This document shows positions 34,776 through 49,700 of a stretch of 64,000 bases of DNA, one piece after another; position 1 is the first letter of the stretch, and every line of letters starts with the position of its first letter. Below the pieces are notes generated by a model. The model saw nothing but the letters and a program-made list of their open reading frames with translations, was not told the origin of the DNA and did not search any database. The translations under genes and the position numbers were made by a program. The stretch spans positions 498,501 to 562,500 of the forward strand of contig NC_088313.1 in the NCBI RefSeq assembly GCF_910592395.1. The letters run 5' to 3'. This DNA comes from Lineus longissimus. Its lineage: Eukaryota > Nemertea > Pilidiophora > Heteronemertea > Lineidae.

Positions 34776-37700
34776 ATGGATTCAAGTTATATTCGTGAGT
34801 ATATCTGTCCAATTTTGTGATATTTGCCGGTTTAGTTTTGATATTTGGGGAAGTTATTGATGGCGCAGAAATCAGCTGGTCTGGGAATGGGATAGGCCTA
34901 TCAGTATCATTAATCACAATTCAAATCATCGATAAATGATATAATGGAAACTGTATCATCTGCTTCCTGTCATCTCCAGTTGTGATACAATTATTAAAAG
35001 TAGGCCCGAGGCTGTCAATCATCAGATATTGTTCATCTGTCTCCAGTTGTGACACGAACAAAAAACATCGCAAGTATGAGTCTATGACGCTTCAGGAATC
35101 GGGTTGTGACACACACATTGCAAGTAGGTCTAGCCTATCATCAGTGTGACTATGAGACTAGAGTATGATGCTACGACTACGTGTGCCGTCGCTAGACTTC
35201 GGTGATGCACAAGATTGTATCTAGTTGTATGGTTCGCATAACTTCATTTCAGGTTTAAAATCAAATCGTAGTAGTGTGCCTCGCCATCAAATTGACACCA
35301 AGTTTTTTGATGTGTATGATGAGACGAGACGCATCACTGGTAAGCTTTTAAAACTGTCAAAATTCATCCCTTACCACTAGTTTGGAATTTTAACAAAATA
35401 AATAGACCCCTTGGCTTAATTGATTGAAAGGAGGGCCATTGCCAAATGAATTTTTGTATGAACACAAATCCACTTGTGTTGGTTTGTATCTTCAGACTCA
35501 GTGGCTGATTTGGAGGGGTGTGGTTGTGACAAACAATACAGAGGGGGCACATGAAGCGTGAGCATGCACCCCCCCTCACACTTTTCTGTCTGAGAGCAAT
35601 GATTTAGCTCTCAGAGACAGATGCACCCAAAGTCCCAAATTTTTTCTAGGAGGGGACCCCCTGCCCACTCACTTCAATCACCCATTTGGGCTCTCAAGCT
35701 TCGACTGTCATAACTGCCCCCACTTCCTAAAATTTTTGGACTTTATTCTGCATTGATGATCATGATCGATGTTCTTATAAATTGATATGACAGAGTTTGG
35801 GTAGATCACCCAATTTATGCAAAATGGTCCCAAGTTTGAGATCTGCTGACATTCCTTTTCAGCTCAGAAAAAAGCGTTTGATGATCTGAGCAAGTATGAC
35901 ACCCCCTCCAAAATCCCAACTCTGTCCAGGTCTCACACTGCTGGAAGGCCGGACAGTGCTGATGCTAGACCAACCCATGGTGAGTACAGGGGCTGACCAA
36001 GAAACTTGGGTCCCCATGCAATAGGTTCCACATTGTGTTTCTCAAAGTAAAAAGCACTTGCAGTTGCACAATGAAAAAAGTTTGAAAAAAAGAAATCTTT
36101 AATCTTGAGGTTTGAGGTTAAGTAGTGTGCTGGTACATCACCAGGCACTTTAACTGGGGGCAGGGGGTCTGGACTCCCTTGACCCCCCTCCCTCCTCCTA
36201 TTAGTCCAATTTGTGCACCTTGACTGGCTGGAGTACATTATCATTCCAGCTGTTGGCCTGTTTATTCCAGATTCAAGTTAAGTTCCTGGGGGAGTATCAC
36301 TGTATGGCATTCTTTTTCAGCTCCAACGAATGCCTCCAACCTTGGAGGCCAAAGCAAGAAGCATGACTTCAAAACCTCCCACAGCTCATCCCTGTCCAGC
36401 TCTATGACTGGAAGCTGGGATAGTGCTAAGGATAGCTACAAACAAAACCATGGTGAGTCGAGCAATTTGGGATCTGGTTGCAAGGATCATCAAGTTCTTT
36501 TGCAAAAAATCTTTTGGTTGCTTTATCAACATCAATCATCATCATCATCATGAAGAATGGTAGTTCATTCAATCTTTATGCCGAAATGAAAATATTTTCT
36601 TTCCCTTCCAGATGTGTTAAAGAACAAGTTTACTCCCAGTATGTCAGATCATAGCAAGGATCAGTATGTTCCCGGGAGTTACTCTGCCAGATGTTCCACA
36701 ACTACTGAAGATAGCGGGATCGGCTTGACATCAAACAGATACAGAAGCAGTTATGAAGCGTCTCAAGGTAGGGTTTAAGTCTCAGTGGTGACAGATTCGA
36801 CAAAATGCTGATTCAACTTTTGCAGCTAGTTCTGGCCAATGTGTGCAAGTTGCCAGGGCAAGTGGCCACTTGATGATGTGCTCTTCTGAAAAACAGTCAT
36901 GGAATCCATTCTCATTTGTGACCAGCTCAGGCAAAAGTTGGCCCTTCTCACAAATGGAGAAAAGGGAGAAAAGTGAAAAATCTATTTTACCTTGCCTTTT
37001 TCTTCAAGAAAATGATTGTATAACTATAAGTCCTATGAACTTCCTAAGTTCTTTTCAAGTTGCCTGCTGGAGGGTAGTATTTAAAGTCGAGTAAGGTATC
37101 TCTCATGAGTCATGCAGTAGCACTGATGCGGGATCTTCGTTACCATTATTTTACCAAGAATCCATTTCAAAATATCTTAATCTTGCTTTCAGACTAGTGA
37201 AAGGTATTTACTAGATGTACAGTTCCTATAATTTGAGTTTTTTCTGTCTTTTAACAGTAACAACTAACATACCTTACACTTCCCCCATCACTGTGTCTTT
37301 CACAGAGATTTTACTGTTATTTCATTAGTTTCTTCAGTTTAGCTAACAAATAACCAGGTTACCAGCCAGACAATAATCCCAGTTTTGTGAGTTGTCTCCA
37401 AATTGGGCTATGAAACCTCAAAACTCCTCATTGACTATGCCAGGCTAGGAGATGGAGATATCTATGAATATATCAAAACATTTAGTGATTTACATGCATA
37501 AGAAATGTGGGTGTGATATATTGCGGAATAAATCTCACCTCACAAACCCATTTCTAGAAATGGCACAGGTTGTTAAGATGGCAGAAGCGCACAACTGTTG
37601 AAGTTGAATTTGCAAGAGTGCAAAATCAGGCTACAACTCACCTTCTGGGGATCATTGTCTGACTGGTTATATCAGCTTGCTAGCGAATGTACGCGACCTG

Positions 37701-40700
37701 CTTACATTTTGTTCGTGACCTGCTCACATTTTGTACGCGACCTGCTAACATTTTGTTTATTGTTGTATTCACATATTTTTGTGTTTTTGTTTTGAATATT
37801 CTGTTCCATGTGTATTTTTATATTATTTTGCCTTTGATATCAGAAAGCTTGCCATATCTATTTTTGCTCACATTTTGGTGTTATTTTTGCGACATCTTAT
37901 CTGAATTGATTGATCATTTTCAGCTGGTAAGGTTAGTACACATGTTTCAAGCACTCAGTTCGAAGACTGTATGTCTTTGGAAACCTTTGAGCTAGACAGA
38001 AGAGTGCGAAAAATATTGGATGTGACAAGCAGAGTTTCACCGGTAACTCCAACGCTGGATAGAATTTCGCCCGTAGTTGCCTCCTTTGATGAATGCATGA
38101 CAAAGCTTACCACTGGTGACTGCGTGTTGAACAATTACATACCTTCACCTGAACTGGCACGGATGCTTCTCAATCCCAATGATGTGATAGCCAAGATGGA
38201 CTTTTATACCAAGGAGATTATAAAAGTGACCACGTCGACCATCGAGATCAATTTACGGAACAAGCGTATTGCTATTATGCCGTACGGTGTGTTTTGTTCA
38301 CCATTTTACCAAGGACTATATGGAAAGGAGAAAGATGAGTACTACCTAAATTTCATTTGCGAGAAGGGCGAGAGGATGGGGATATTAAGTGGTGATCGGA
38401 GTGAAAAAAGACAGAAAGAAGTTTACTTTACTTGGTACTCAGCAGGATTCCATTCTTCAGACAAGCTGGATGAATTATACCACAGGTATATGTACTGTCT
38501 TGAGGACTTTATGCAAACGGCAAAGTACAGTGAATTGTACTGTACTAGAGGTCGGTTTCGTCAGTCGAGACCTGAGTACATTGCGAAGGCGACACCAGCT
38601 TGGACTAGTACTGAGATGAATACCTGTCAGTCTGAGACCACAGTGCAAGACAGAAGGATACACCTTGTTGAAGAGCTGAGAATGGCCAGTTTGAACAGTC
38701 CAGTGGAAGATCTTGCTCGAGCGAGGATTGATGCCAGAAGACTTGCCGCAGCTCTTACCCCAAGCCCAACCTGCATGCAGTACACCAGGACTGAAGTTGC
38801 TGGGGACCCTACCTACGGTGTTACAACTCCAGTGGATACAGAGCAAACTCTTGTTGCGGACACTTGGACTAACTCTCCAATTGTTGCTGATGATGTTTCA
38901 AAGCCTGTCCCTGAGACACCTGTCCCTGAGACACTATATGTTCCAGACAGAGTCTCCAGAGTGATTATTGAAAGCTTTCCAGGATATTTCCCAGAAGGGA
39001 CCAGAATCAATCCTGACACCAGTGAAATAGAGCCACCGATTGAGGACGTTATCCGAGAGAATGCTGCATACATTGCTCCTCCACCCTACATTCCTAGACC
39101 TGCCTACACTACAACTCCATTCATAACTTCGGAAGAGTCTGTTGCTGAAGTACCAAGTCATGATATCAAACCAGTCCCAACTATTGGTAGTGGAATGACC
39201 ATTCAAGAACGCTACAGCCAGGCGTCTACTTCAGTTCCAAGTTCAACCTACTCCCAGCTTCGAAGTGTTGATATCGCCAGGACTCCTGAAAAGGACCACC
39301 AAGCTTATCCTTCAGTTGCAAGTCCAGCCTACTCTTCAGTTCCGAGTGTTGGGAATGCATGGACCACTGGAAAAGACTACAGTGAAGCTTCCACTTCAAG
39401 TCCAGCCTACTCTTCAGTTCCAAGTGTTGGGAATGCATGGACCACTGGAAAAGACTACAGTGAAGCTTCCACTTCAAGTCCAGCCTACTCTTCAGTTCCG
39501 AGTGTTGGGAATGCATGGACCACTGGAAAAGACTACAGTGAAGCTTCCACTTCAAGTCCAGCCTACTCTTCAGTTCCAAGTGTTGGGAATGCATGGACCA
39601 CTGGAAAAGACTACAGTGAAGCTTCCACTTCAAGTCCAGCCTACTCTTCAGTTCCGAGTGTTGGGAATGCATGGACCACTGGAAAAGACTACAGTGAAGC
39701 TTCCACTTCAAGTCCAGCCTACTCTTCAGTTCCGAGTCCAAGTACAGCCTGCTTCTCAGATCCAAGTGCAGACAATAGAAGCACCGCTGGAAAGGACCAT
39801 GGCCATGAGTACCCATCAGTTCCATGTCCAGCATACTCTACTCTTCCAAGTCGTGATATTGTAGGGACAATTGGGAGAGACTATAGTCAAGCGTACTCTT
39901 CACTTCATAGTAAAGCCTTCTCTTTAGTCTCAAGCCCTGTTGACACTTCAGTTCCAACTGTCGATGGTGCATGGACCATTGAAAAAGACGTTGATCGAAA
40001 GTATGCTTCAAGTGAAGATGCATGTTTTTCCCCTCCAGTAAACATTAATACCTCTTCTGAAACCATGACTGAAGTGGCAACCGATGTGGCAGATACCCTC
40101 AGAGATACTTTCACTTTGTCAGCTTCCATCAAGATGCAAAGAAACCCTGAAGAAGTTCATCCAGTTTCCTGTTCAGTAGGAATCCAAGCAGATGCAGATG
40201 AAATTCTGAGGGAGACTGGTTCAAATTCTGTACATGCTGCGTCGCAGGTGGAGTCAAGTACGATTCTGGAGGAAACCAAGGCTTACCCTCGATCAGAAAC
40301 TGTGGGGCCAAAGGTAACCTACAACTCTGTTGCTGTCCAGGTAGATTCAAAGTCTTTATTGGAAGAGACAATCGAATTGAGGTTCGGATCAAATGCTGAA
40401 AGGTTCCACAGCATGGATGAGAAAATCCAGAAAATGCAAGACTTGCTTGACATGAATAGCTTTGTTTTTGTTGACGTTATTCCATGCTCATGCAAGCTCC
40501 CAGTTAGTCATGATGAAGAGAGGATGACACGCAGCTCTGCAATCCCCTCACCATTTGATGTTGAACATGCATCAATTGAAGGTCTGGCTGATGAGGATTA
40601 TCCAGATCCAGTCATGACTTCAGCAGATTCGGACAAGTCTGGAGGCATTTGGGAGGATTTGGAGGTGAAAAGTCCAAAAGAGGATGCAAAGCCGTCGGGC

Positions 40701-43700
40701 AAGTTCATTCCTGCAGACTCCAAAGCTGCTGCAGTTAAAGTTGCCCCTGCTGTTGAAGAGATGAGTACAGCCAAGTCTGAAAAGGATGATGACATTTGGG
40801 ATGATTTTGGAGTTGAAAGTCCACCAGAGGATACAAGGCTTCTGGGTGAAGTTGGACTTGTTGACTCATCATTGCAGGTCAATGAGGATGCTCCAGCTAT
40901 CTATATAATCAAGGATGATGAGTATTGTGATGATGTATCTCGAAGTTCTTTTCAAATCTCATGCTCTGAGACACACAGTTCCAGCTACTCACATAGTACT
41001 TCCAATGTTATCACGAACCAGACACCAGATGATGAAGAAGATAAGAGCGCCGAATCAATCATTGAGACTGAAAGCGACTTGAATGGTGAAAGTGAGCTCG
41101 AGGATGAGATGGATGTCTTGGACCTTGATGCTGGTCCAAAGGAAGATACAAGATCACTTGTTGAAATAGCACCATCAGAGACTCCAGTTACAGCCGATGA
41201 GGATGGTTCAATTGCTGAAATGCTCAGTACTGCAGATTCTGACAAGGACGATAACTGTTGGGATGATTCAGAACTTGATTGTCCCCAAGAACAAGATTTA
41301 ACGCCTAAAGATATGGTTGACATTCCAGATGCAGCCAATAAGGATGATAGATCTGTTGAAGTCTTGAGTTCAACAAAATTGGACGAGGAAGATGATTTTT
41401 GGCATGACAGTAGTCTTACAAAAAAACCACGAGACAAGATTAGACCTGTATACTGTTCAGGAGCATCCATTGCTAATTGGCAACCTGTTGCAAGTACCAG
41501 TGCAGTTGTATGTGCCGAGTGTTTCAAGCCAAAGGATGAAAGTGAGAATACTTCATCTCCAGTGATGGAGTCAACGTCAACCAAGGATGAGGATGAGGAC
41601 ATGATGTCTGAATCAATCATTGAGACTGAAAATGACTTTTATAGTGATAGTGAGATTGAGGATGAACTGAATGTCTTGGATCTGGATGCTGATCAAAAGG
41701 ATGATACAAAGGCCTTGGATGAAGTTTCTCACGTCGACTCTACAGTGACATTCGGCGAGGATACTCTACCGATTGAAATTGTGAGTACTGTCGAATCGAA
41801 CAATAAAGGTGACCTTTGTGATGATAGACCTGATAGTCCCAAGGAAGATGCAAAGCTGTTGGACGATAGTGTGCCTGCAAAGTCTCTAGTTCCAGCCCAC
41901 AAGGATACTGCAGCTGTTGAAGATGTGAGGGCGGTAGATTCTGACTTTTGGAATGACAGTAGTCACACAGATGAAGTAAAGTCTGTTGACGATGCTGTGA
42001 GTGTAGAACTTCCGCTCGCAGCAAATGAGAGTGCTGAACCTGATAACGGTTTGAGTGCAGCAGAAGCGGTTGAGTATGATTCCGTGTCCAGTGATTTCGG
42101 AGACAGAGGTTCCACGGAGAATGTAAATCTGATGGATGAGATCGAGTTAGAAAAGATGGATACAAAGCCTACTGAGGATGATGAAGAGAGTATTTCTGAG
42201 TCAATCATTGAGTCTGAAAATGAGTTTGATTGTGATAGTGAAATTGGAGGTGAGCTAAAGGTCCTGGTCCTTGATGCTAATCAAGATAATGTTACGAAGC
42301 CACTCAATGAGGTAACACCACTAGAATCTCCAGTTCCTGGTATGAAGAATGCAGCAGCTGCTGAAATCCGTTCAGGAAAGGTTTTTGAAACTGAAAATGA
42401 GGTTGTTAATGAGTCGAATATGTGCGACCTTAATGCTGGCTTAAAAGATGTGTTGGCACCAGGCAGAGGTAGTGATGAGGATGAGTTCCAGTGCAGCACA
42501 CTTGAACCAACCAGGGTTTCCTCAGATGATCAAAGCTTCCTGCGGCCTCCCACTGAGGTAGTAGACGAGACTGACAAAGCTGGTACACAAAATCTCAATA
42601 ACACAATTCGGTCACTGAAGGGAAAAGGTGTCCAATGGCGTTCAAGGAAAATACCAACCAAGGTAGAACTTGAAAGTGGAGAGGAGGAGAGCCAGATTTA
42701 CATCTTTGCACCAAAAAGGGTAGCACCTCCACCGCCTTCCTCCAGTGAGTCAGAAGAATCTGGTACAGATGAAGACCAAGACAAAGTTGGCAATGAAGAG
42801 AAGGTTGACACCAAGGAGGTTGTCTGGTCAGATGATGAGGAAGAGGAACGGAAGAAAGTCTCAGATGATAGAGAAGTTAAAGACAAGTGGGCATGGTTAG
42901 ATGAATTTAGCGATAAAGCTATTGAATATGTGGATTCCGATGCTGATATCACCCCGACTCCCCCCACTGAGGAGTACTCCATCCCTGAAGTCGAAAATGC
43001 TGGTGTTATCCTGAATGGAGGCATTCTTAGTAATACAAAGACTAAAAAGATTTTAAGTGGTCTAAATGGGGAGAAGAAGGCTACAAAGAAGAGTGTCAAG
43101 ATTGGCAAACACAAGCTACGCGTTCAGTTCTTTGAAGAAAACGCATACGGTGAACAAAAGGATTTGCAGTGGGAGGAGCACGACTGGGACGAGATACCTG
43201 TCCGAAAGATGTTTATGGATCCAATGACAATACCAGAGGAAGATCGTTTCCCACACTACAAAATGGACTACAACATTATATCTGCTGAAGAGCAGGTCTT
43301 GAGAGACACTAAGTATGATCAGCTGAATGCAGATGAAGCTGATGATCATTACGAGGAGGACTTTGAAGAAGAAGTGTCTGCTGATATCATTGGGTCTTCT
43401 CTACCGCTTGAAGAAGAAACTAATGAAAACACAGAGGATGACATTGATTCTATTGCTTCAGATGTCCCAGAGTTAGAGTTAGATGAGTTTGAGGACTTTG
43501 ACTGGGAACAAAATGGAACTAATCTGGTAAAAAACAAGGATCAGATGACGAAGGGTTCCAAGACTCAGTCTGAAACAGTAGCTACAAAACCTGCTGATTC
43601 TGAAGTCTACTCAAATCCTGATGAAGAGGCCAGTCTGGCTGAGTCAGACATAGAAACTGAGGATATCAGCATTGAAGAGGATGTGAACTACAGAAATACA

Positions 43701-46700
43701 GAAAATGTTGTTTGGTTTGACATTGAAAGGACTGAGACGACTCAGGCCAAGGACCCACCCAGGAGGTCTGCTGATTCTGAAGACAAGTCAGACCTTGATG
43801 AAGAGGCCAGTCTAGCAGAATCAGATGTCCAAACTGAGGATATCAGCATTGATCAGGATGTGGACTACAGAAATACAGAAAATGATGTTTGGTTTGACAT
43901 TGAAAGGACTGAGACGACTCAGGCCAAGGACCCACCCAGGAGGTCTGCTGATTCTGAAGACAAGTCAGACCTTGATGAAGAGGCCAGTCTGGCAGAATCA
44001 GATGTCCAAACTGAGGATATCAGCATTGAAGAGGATGTGGACTACAGAAATACAGAAAATGATGTTTGGTTTGACATTGAAAGGACTGAGACGACTCAGG
44101 CCAAGGACCCACCCAGGAGGTCTGCTGATTCTGAAGACAAGTCAGACCTTGATGAACAGGCCAGTCTGGCAGAACCAGGTGTTCAAACTGAAACAGAGGC
44201 CAAGGCCAAAGCTGTGAATAAGCAGAGTGAAACAACTGAGGCCGAGGTCAAATGTGTCAATAAGCTGAGTGAGTCAGTGGCACAGGTAGAGGATGTGAAT
44301 GAGTTGAGTGAAACAGAGGCCAAAGCAAAAGGGGCTGTAGCTGCAGCAGGCATTGAGCCTCTAGAATTGAAGCCAGCAGCTCTGCCATTTTTCCTGAAAC
44401 CAGCCTTAGGAAAGAGTATTGGAGGTCTGGAATCAAGAGGAGTTCTACCTTCCTTAGCAGGAATAGGCAGCAACCAACAGTTACCTGGACTTCTTGGCAT
44501 TGAGCCCATTGCTCAAGGAAAGAAAAAGAAAAAATCAAAAAAAGCGGGGAAAAAGAAGAAAAAGGCGCAGACTGAGTCGACCGAGTGTGATATTGAAAGG
44601 AAAGAAGTCAATGATATTGTCAGTGTGAAAAGGGGTGATTCCTTGTTGACTAGTGAAAGTGAACAAGGTTATGTTGATAGTGTGACTGGAGAGACAGTTG
44701 TCAACGAGGTCAGAGTGGAAGGTGTGAATGAGCTGAGTGAAGTTGAGGTTGAAGTTGATGTTGTGAAAGAGCCAAGTCAAGCACAGACACATATAGAAGT
44801 TGTGAGTGGTCTGAGTGAAACAAATAGCAGTTCAGACATTGTGAGTGAGCCGCATGAATCAGAGGTCAAAGCAGAAGCTTTCCATGACTTGAGAGAGACT
44901 GTCATTGGCGAGAATGTAAAAGAGGCTGAAGATGAGATAGACAGTGAGGTCAAAGTAGAAATGGAGGACATTGACAAATATTCCAAGGCCAATGTCAAAG
45001 TCAAAGAGGGAGAGATCAGACAAACTTTAGCTAATGTAAAAGAAACAGTAGCTGTGACATCGCCTGAGGTCAGAGTAAAGAGTAAGATGATAGAGGTCCG
45101 TAAATCACACAACGCATCAACATATAGTTGTGAGTGGCAGGTGGATGCTGATTCATCAGATGATGAAATTGAAGCGATGTTGGCAATGATCTCTCAGCAG
45201 TACGCATCGAACACAGTGACCCCTGTGTTGCCAAGCCAGGCAGTTGAAATAGCCGAACTGAAAGAGGAGATTGCAGAAGAAACGGTCCTACCTGATATCA
45301 TGCAAGCAGAAAAAGATGATGTGAATGGCCAAAGTGAAATAGAGGTCAAAGCAGAGGTTGTGAATGGGCTGAGTGATACCAAGGCTGCTGTCAACATTAG
45401 AAATGCAACGAACGAAACAAAGACCAAAGTAGAAGATGCAAATGAGCTGATTGAAAAAGATGGCATTGAGGCCAATGTAGAGGTTGAACAGAATGATACA
45501 GGTGCAGAATTAGCAGATCCCAGTATCTTCCCATTGAGCAAGGAGATTGAAGACATCCAATCAGAGGTTGATGACATCCAATCAGAGGTTGATGACATCC
45601 AATCAGAGGTTGATGACATCCAATCAGAGGCTGAGGCAGAGGAGAAAGGTCTGGATGAACTGTATGATATATCTGATGCCACTAGCCTAGAGGATGTACC
45701 ATCCTCCTACTCCCATAATTCCAGAAACAAGTCATATGATTCAGGTGATTCTTATAGCTTTGTTGGAAATGAGTTGAATGAAACTCTCGTGTCTCTTCCG
45801 ACTGCTGAATATTCCATGGCAGAAGGTTCTCAACAGGCCCCAGCTTATGGACCAGCCAACCCGATATCAGATAAACCTGTTAGTGATGGTCAAGTCTCCA
45901 GAGGTGATAGACCACAAGAAAGTGATATCATGGAACAAAACTCAACATTGACAGTGTCCGCACCGCACGAGGTTCAGCTTTCAAGTGATGCTTTTGTTGA
46001 GGACTTCTTGAACTATACAGTGCAATATGTAGAGAAGATTGAGGCTGCTGAAGTTCAAGATGAAGAAAAAATTCAGACTCAGACATTTAACTTCAAGTGG
46101 CAGGCGTTGGAGGACAAAGACAAAACTGGAAATGCAGAAATAATAAATTGCGAGGAAGAGAAATGTAGTGAAATAGGCAATGAGAGTGGCACAGAGTCAG
46201 AGGACAGTGACGAAGAGTGGTCCAAGGCACTACAAGAGACAAAGCCTACAGAGGGCTTAGCAGATATAAGAGGTGGAAGTGTGAGTGAGAGTTGTCCTTC
46301 TATTGAAGAGGACATTGGTATTATCTCTTTGGAACTTGCTCAAAAAAGGGTAGTGGCATTTTGTGAAAAGCTTAGAGAGGACTTGCCAGAGCAGCTCCTA
46401 AACAAAGATATGAAATTACCTTCGATGTCACCAGAGCTGGTGGAGCAATTTGATGACATTGAACTTGTTGACAATTGGTCATTGGATTCATCGGATTCTT
46501 GGGCTGATGACTCACAGGATGAAATAATGGAGATCATGAAGCCACTCCAGGGTAGCTTCTTAGACTTGACAAATGAATTCAATCCCAATCAGAATGACGA
46601 GAAAATGAAAATTGAGGCCCAGTCTGAGCCAGCGGAGAGTTGTCCAGACAAGAAGGAGGATACCTTCATTAACTTTATGTGGCAAGCTCTGGAAGCGGGA

Positions 46701-49700
46701 AAGAAGAGGTCAGCTGTTGCTCCAGATAAAGCCGTAGATAACGCGGATAAAGAAATTGAATTCAGTAGAGGCAGAATTGTGCGCACAAGCTCACTCAGAA
46801 AGGCTATTGAAAGTGTTGCCAGTGGTCAACTGAGAGGATCAGCATCAAACGAGTTGTTGACACAAGAGTTGTCATTGGCCTACACTGAGCAGCTGTCAAG
46901 TGGTGCATTTATTGATGAATTTCTCAAGTATACAGTGAAATTCGAAGAAGAACAAAGGGCCACTGAGGCACACCACAGACAGAAGGCAACTGAGGAGCAA
47001 GACACACAACAAGAGACAACTGAGGACGAAGACAAATGCAAACAAAAAACTACTGAGGATGAAGATGGAAAACTCAGTCAGACGACAACATTCCGTTTCA
47101 AGTGGAAGGCACTAGAAAAGAAGGAAAAGGAAAAACCTAAAACTGAAAAATTAGGCGTACCAAGTGATACTGTATCTGATGAAGACAAAGTGTTGTCTGC
47201 TACTCCTGAAAATTTGAGTCCATGTGGCTTGAAAACAAAGGAAGCATTGACTGCAGAGGTCCAATTGCCATTAGAAAAGCTAAAGGCAGCCTTTGGAAGT
47301 ACTGTCAGAAGAGTGCTTTCTGATGGAGAAGTTGTGGAGGGAAAATCCAGTACTGACAGCTCCATTCATGCTGCCTCAAAAGAACCAAAGCACTCATTGT
47401 CATCAACGTCTGTTAAAGGACAGGCTTTCATACCACATGACAAGTATGAGGAGGACCAATTGGGCCATTCTTTCAACATTGCGATGAAGCTACCAACAGT
47501 GTCCCCGGGAGTGATGAATATTGCAAAGCAGGTGAGAATGGCCGATGAAGGCGATCTTCTTCAGTATCAAATGCATGCGTCTGTTTCGTTGGATGATGAA
47601 TCAGATGATGAGATCATTGCCATTGTCAACCCACTGCATGAAAACAGCCCTGAATTAAAGGACCATCAGTTGACTGAGGTCAGTGGGGAAAATGACATGC
47701 ATGCTTTCAGTGTAGTAGAGCAAGAAATGCCAGAGAAGAGGCTGCCTACAAGAGAGGAGGCTGTTGGACCAGAAGACCTGGTAACGCAAGGGAAGGAAGT
47801 TCCCTTGTCAAGTGATGCATTTGTGGAAGAATTCCTCCATTACACAATTGATTATGAAGAGAAGAAACGGACTGCTGAAGATCAAAATGAGGAGAAAGTT
47901 CAGACAGAAACATTCAATTTCAAATGGCAGGCTTTGGAAGATATGCAAGCAACCAAGAGTGTTGACAGAGGCAAATGTGTGAAACCTGAAGAATATGATG
48001 ATTCAGAGCAATGCCTGGAAAGAGATTTCAAGTTACCATCACGTGCTCCACGAGTGCAGAACATCGCAGAGCAGATCAGGAAAATGGATGAAGACATGCT
48101 GCCTGATTCCGAGCAGTTGGGTTCATCTGATTCTTGGGAAGATGTGTCAGAGTCAGATATTGATGAGGCGATCATTGAAATTGTCAATCTCAATGCAGTG
48201 AATGAAATCATCCCTGACTTGGTGAGTGAACCTGACCACGGGCAAAGTTGCAAGGAAAAAGATAATTACAACAACAACCTGAACACGACAAAGAGACCGA
48301 CCAATATGGACAAGATCACAACAGTTCTCGAAGATGAAAAAGACCAAGTTGAGGATTCTGTCGAAAGAGTATTCAAGTTACCATCGAGGTCCAAAAGAGT
48401 GTGGAACATCGCAGAGCAGATCAGGAAAAAGGATGAAGACAAGCTGTCTGATTCCGAGCAGTTGGATTCATCTGATTCTTGGGAAGATGTGTCAGAGTCA
48501 GAGTCAGACCCTGCTGATGAGATCATTGAAATTGTGAATCCAGATTATGAAGACGGTCCTGAGCTGATGGCTGAAGCTGACCCCATGCAGCATGGTGAGG
48601 AAGAAGAGGATGCTGACATGGCAAACAACACGAAGGAAACACAAGACACACCTGCAGTTTCCATCGACGAGATGGAGAGAGCTACTACTCCTCTTATTGA
48701 TGACGACTTTAGCTGCAGCTTAGTTTGTGTTAGTACTAGTACACTATCTGGTGAATCTTTTCCTGACCTTCCTGATGACGTCATGGAATATATCAATGAG
48801 GTTTACCCAGGCCCAGTCCCTAGTTGGGATGGTACAGGAGTTGTACAAGATATTCCCTCATTTCGAGAGTCATTTTACATGGAGGCAGAAGAGAATACCA
48901 AGACACGACGTGGGAATGCAGAGGAGAGCAGTAAAGCAGTGATCTGCAGGAGTGAGGAAAATGCTGATGTGGCAAACGTTGACAGATACAAAGGCAAACC
49001 AGTTGAAGTAAAAACTGCCAGAGACAGTTTAGAACCTAATAAAATTACCAAAGAGTATACCCAATATCCAGCTGCCAAAGACAGGTGTGAAGGCAATACT
49101 GCCAAAGACAAAACAATAGAAGTGAAAGCTGCCAAAGACAGTTCAGAATTTAATCCTATCAAACTAAGTACCCATGATCCAACTGCCAAAGACAGTTGTG
49201 AAGACAAAACTGCCAGAGACAGTCCTATTGGTCTCGCTGCCAAAGACAGTGATGACAAGAAGCCTGTATTTGTATCTGAAGGAAGGATGAATGTTTCACA
49301 GCAAGGAACTAATTCCTGTAGAATTGAGGTTGCAGTCACCAATGATACTAAGAAGGATGTATCCATTAGGATCATAGATGAAGTGGACTCTGTTAATGAA
49401 TCAGCAGAGGCTCCTTGTGTTCAGAGGGAAAGCCATACTCCAGCTCCCAGTGAGCCAGCTGTTGAAAACGAGATTGACGATGATGAGAATAGCTGGGATG
49501 AGGACTCTGTGAGTGAATCAGCAGAGGCTCCTTGTGTTGGTAAGGAAAGCCATGCTCCAGCTCCCATGGAGTCAGATGTTGAAAACGAGATTGTCGATGA
49601 TGAGAATAGCTGGGATGAGGACTCTCAGAATGAATCAGCAGAGGCTCCTTGTGTTGGTAAGGAAAGCCATGCTCCAGCTCCCAGTGAGCCAGCTGTTGAA

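Noticed and set aside
39226-39864. Two roughly 200-codon frames, one on each strand, over the 78-bp repeat
   Set aside because: Both are by-products of the in-frame repeat in the giant exon.
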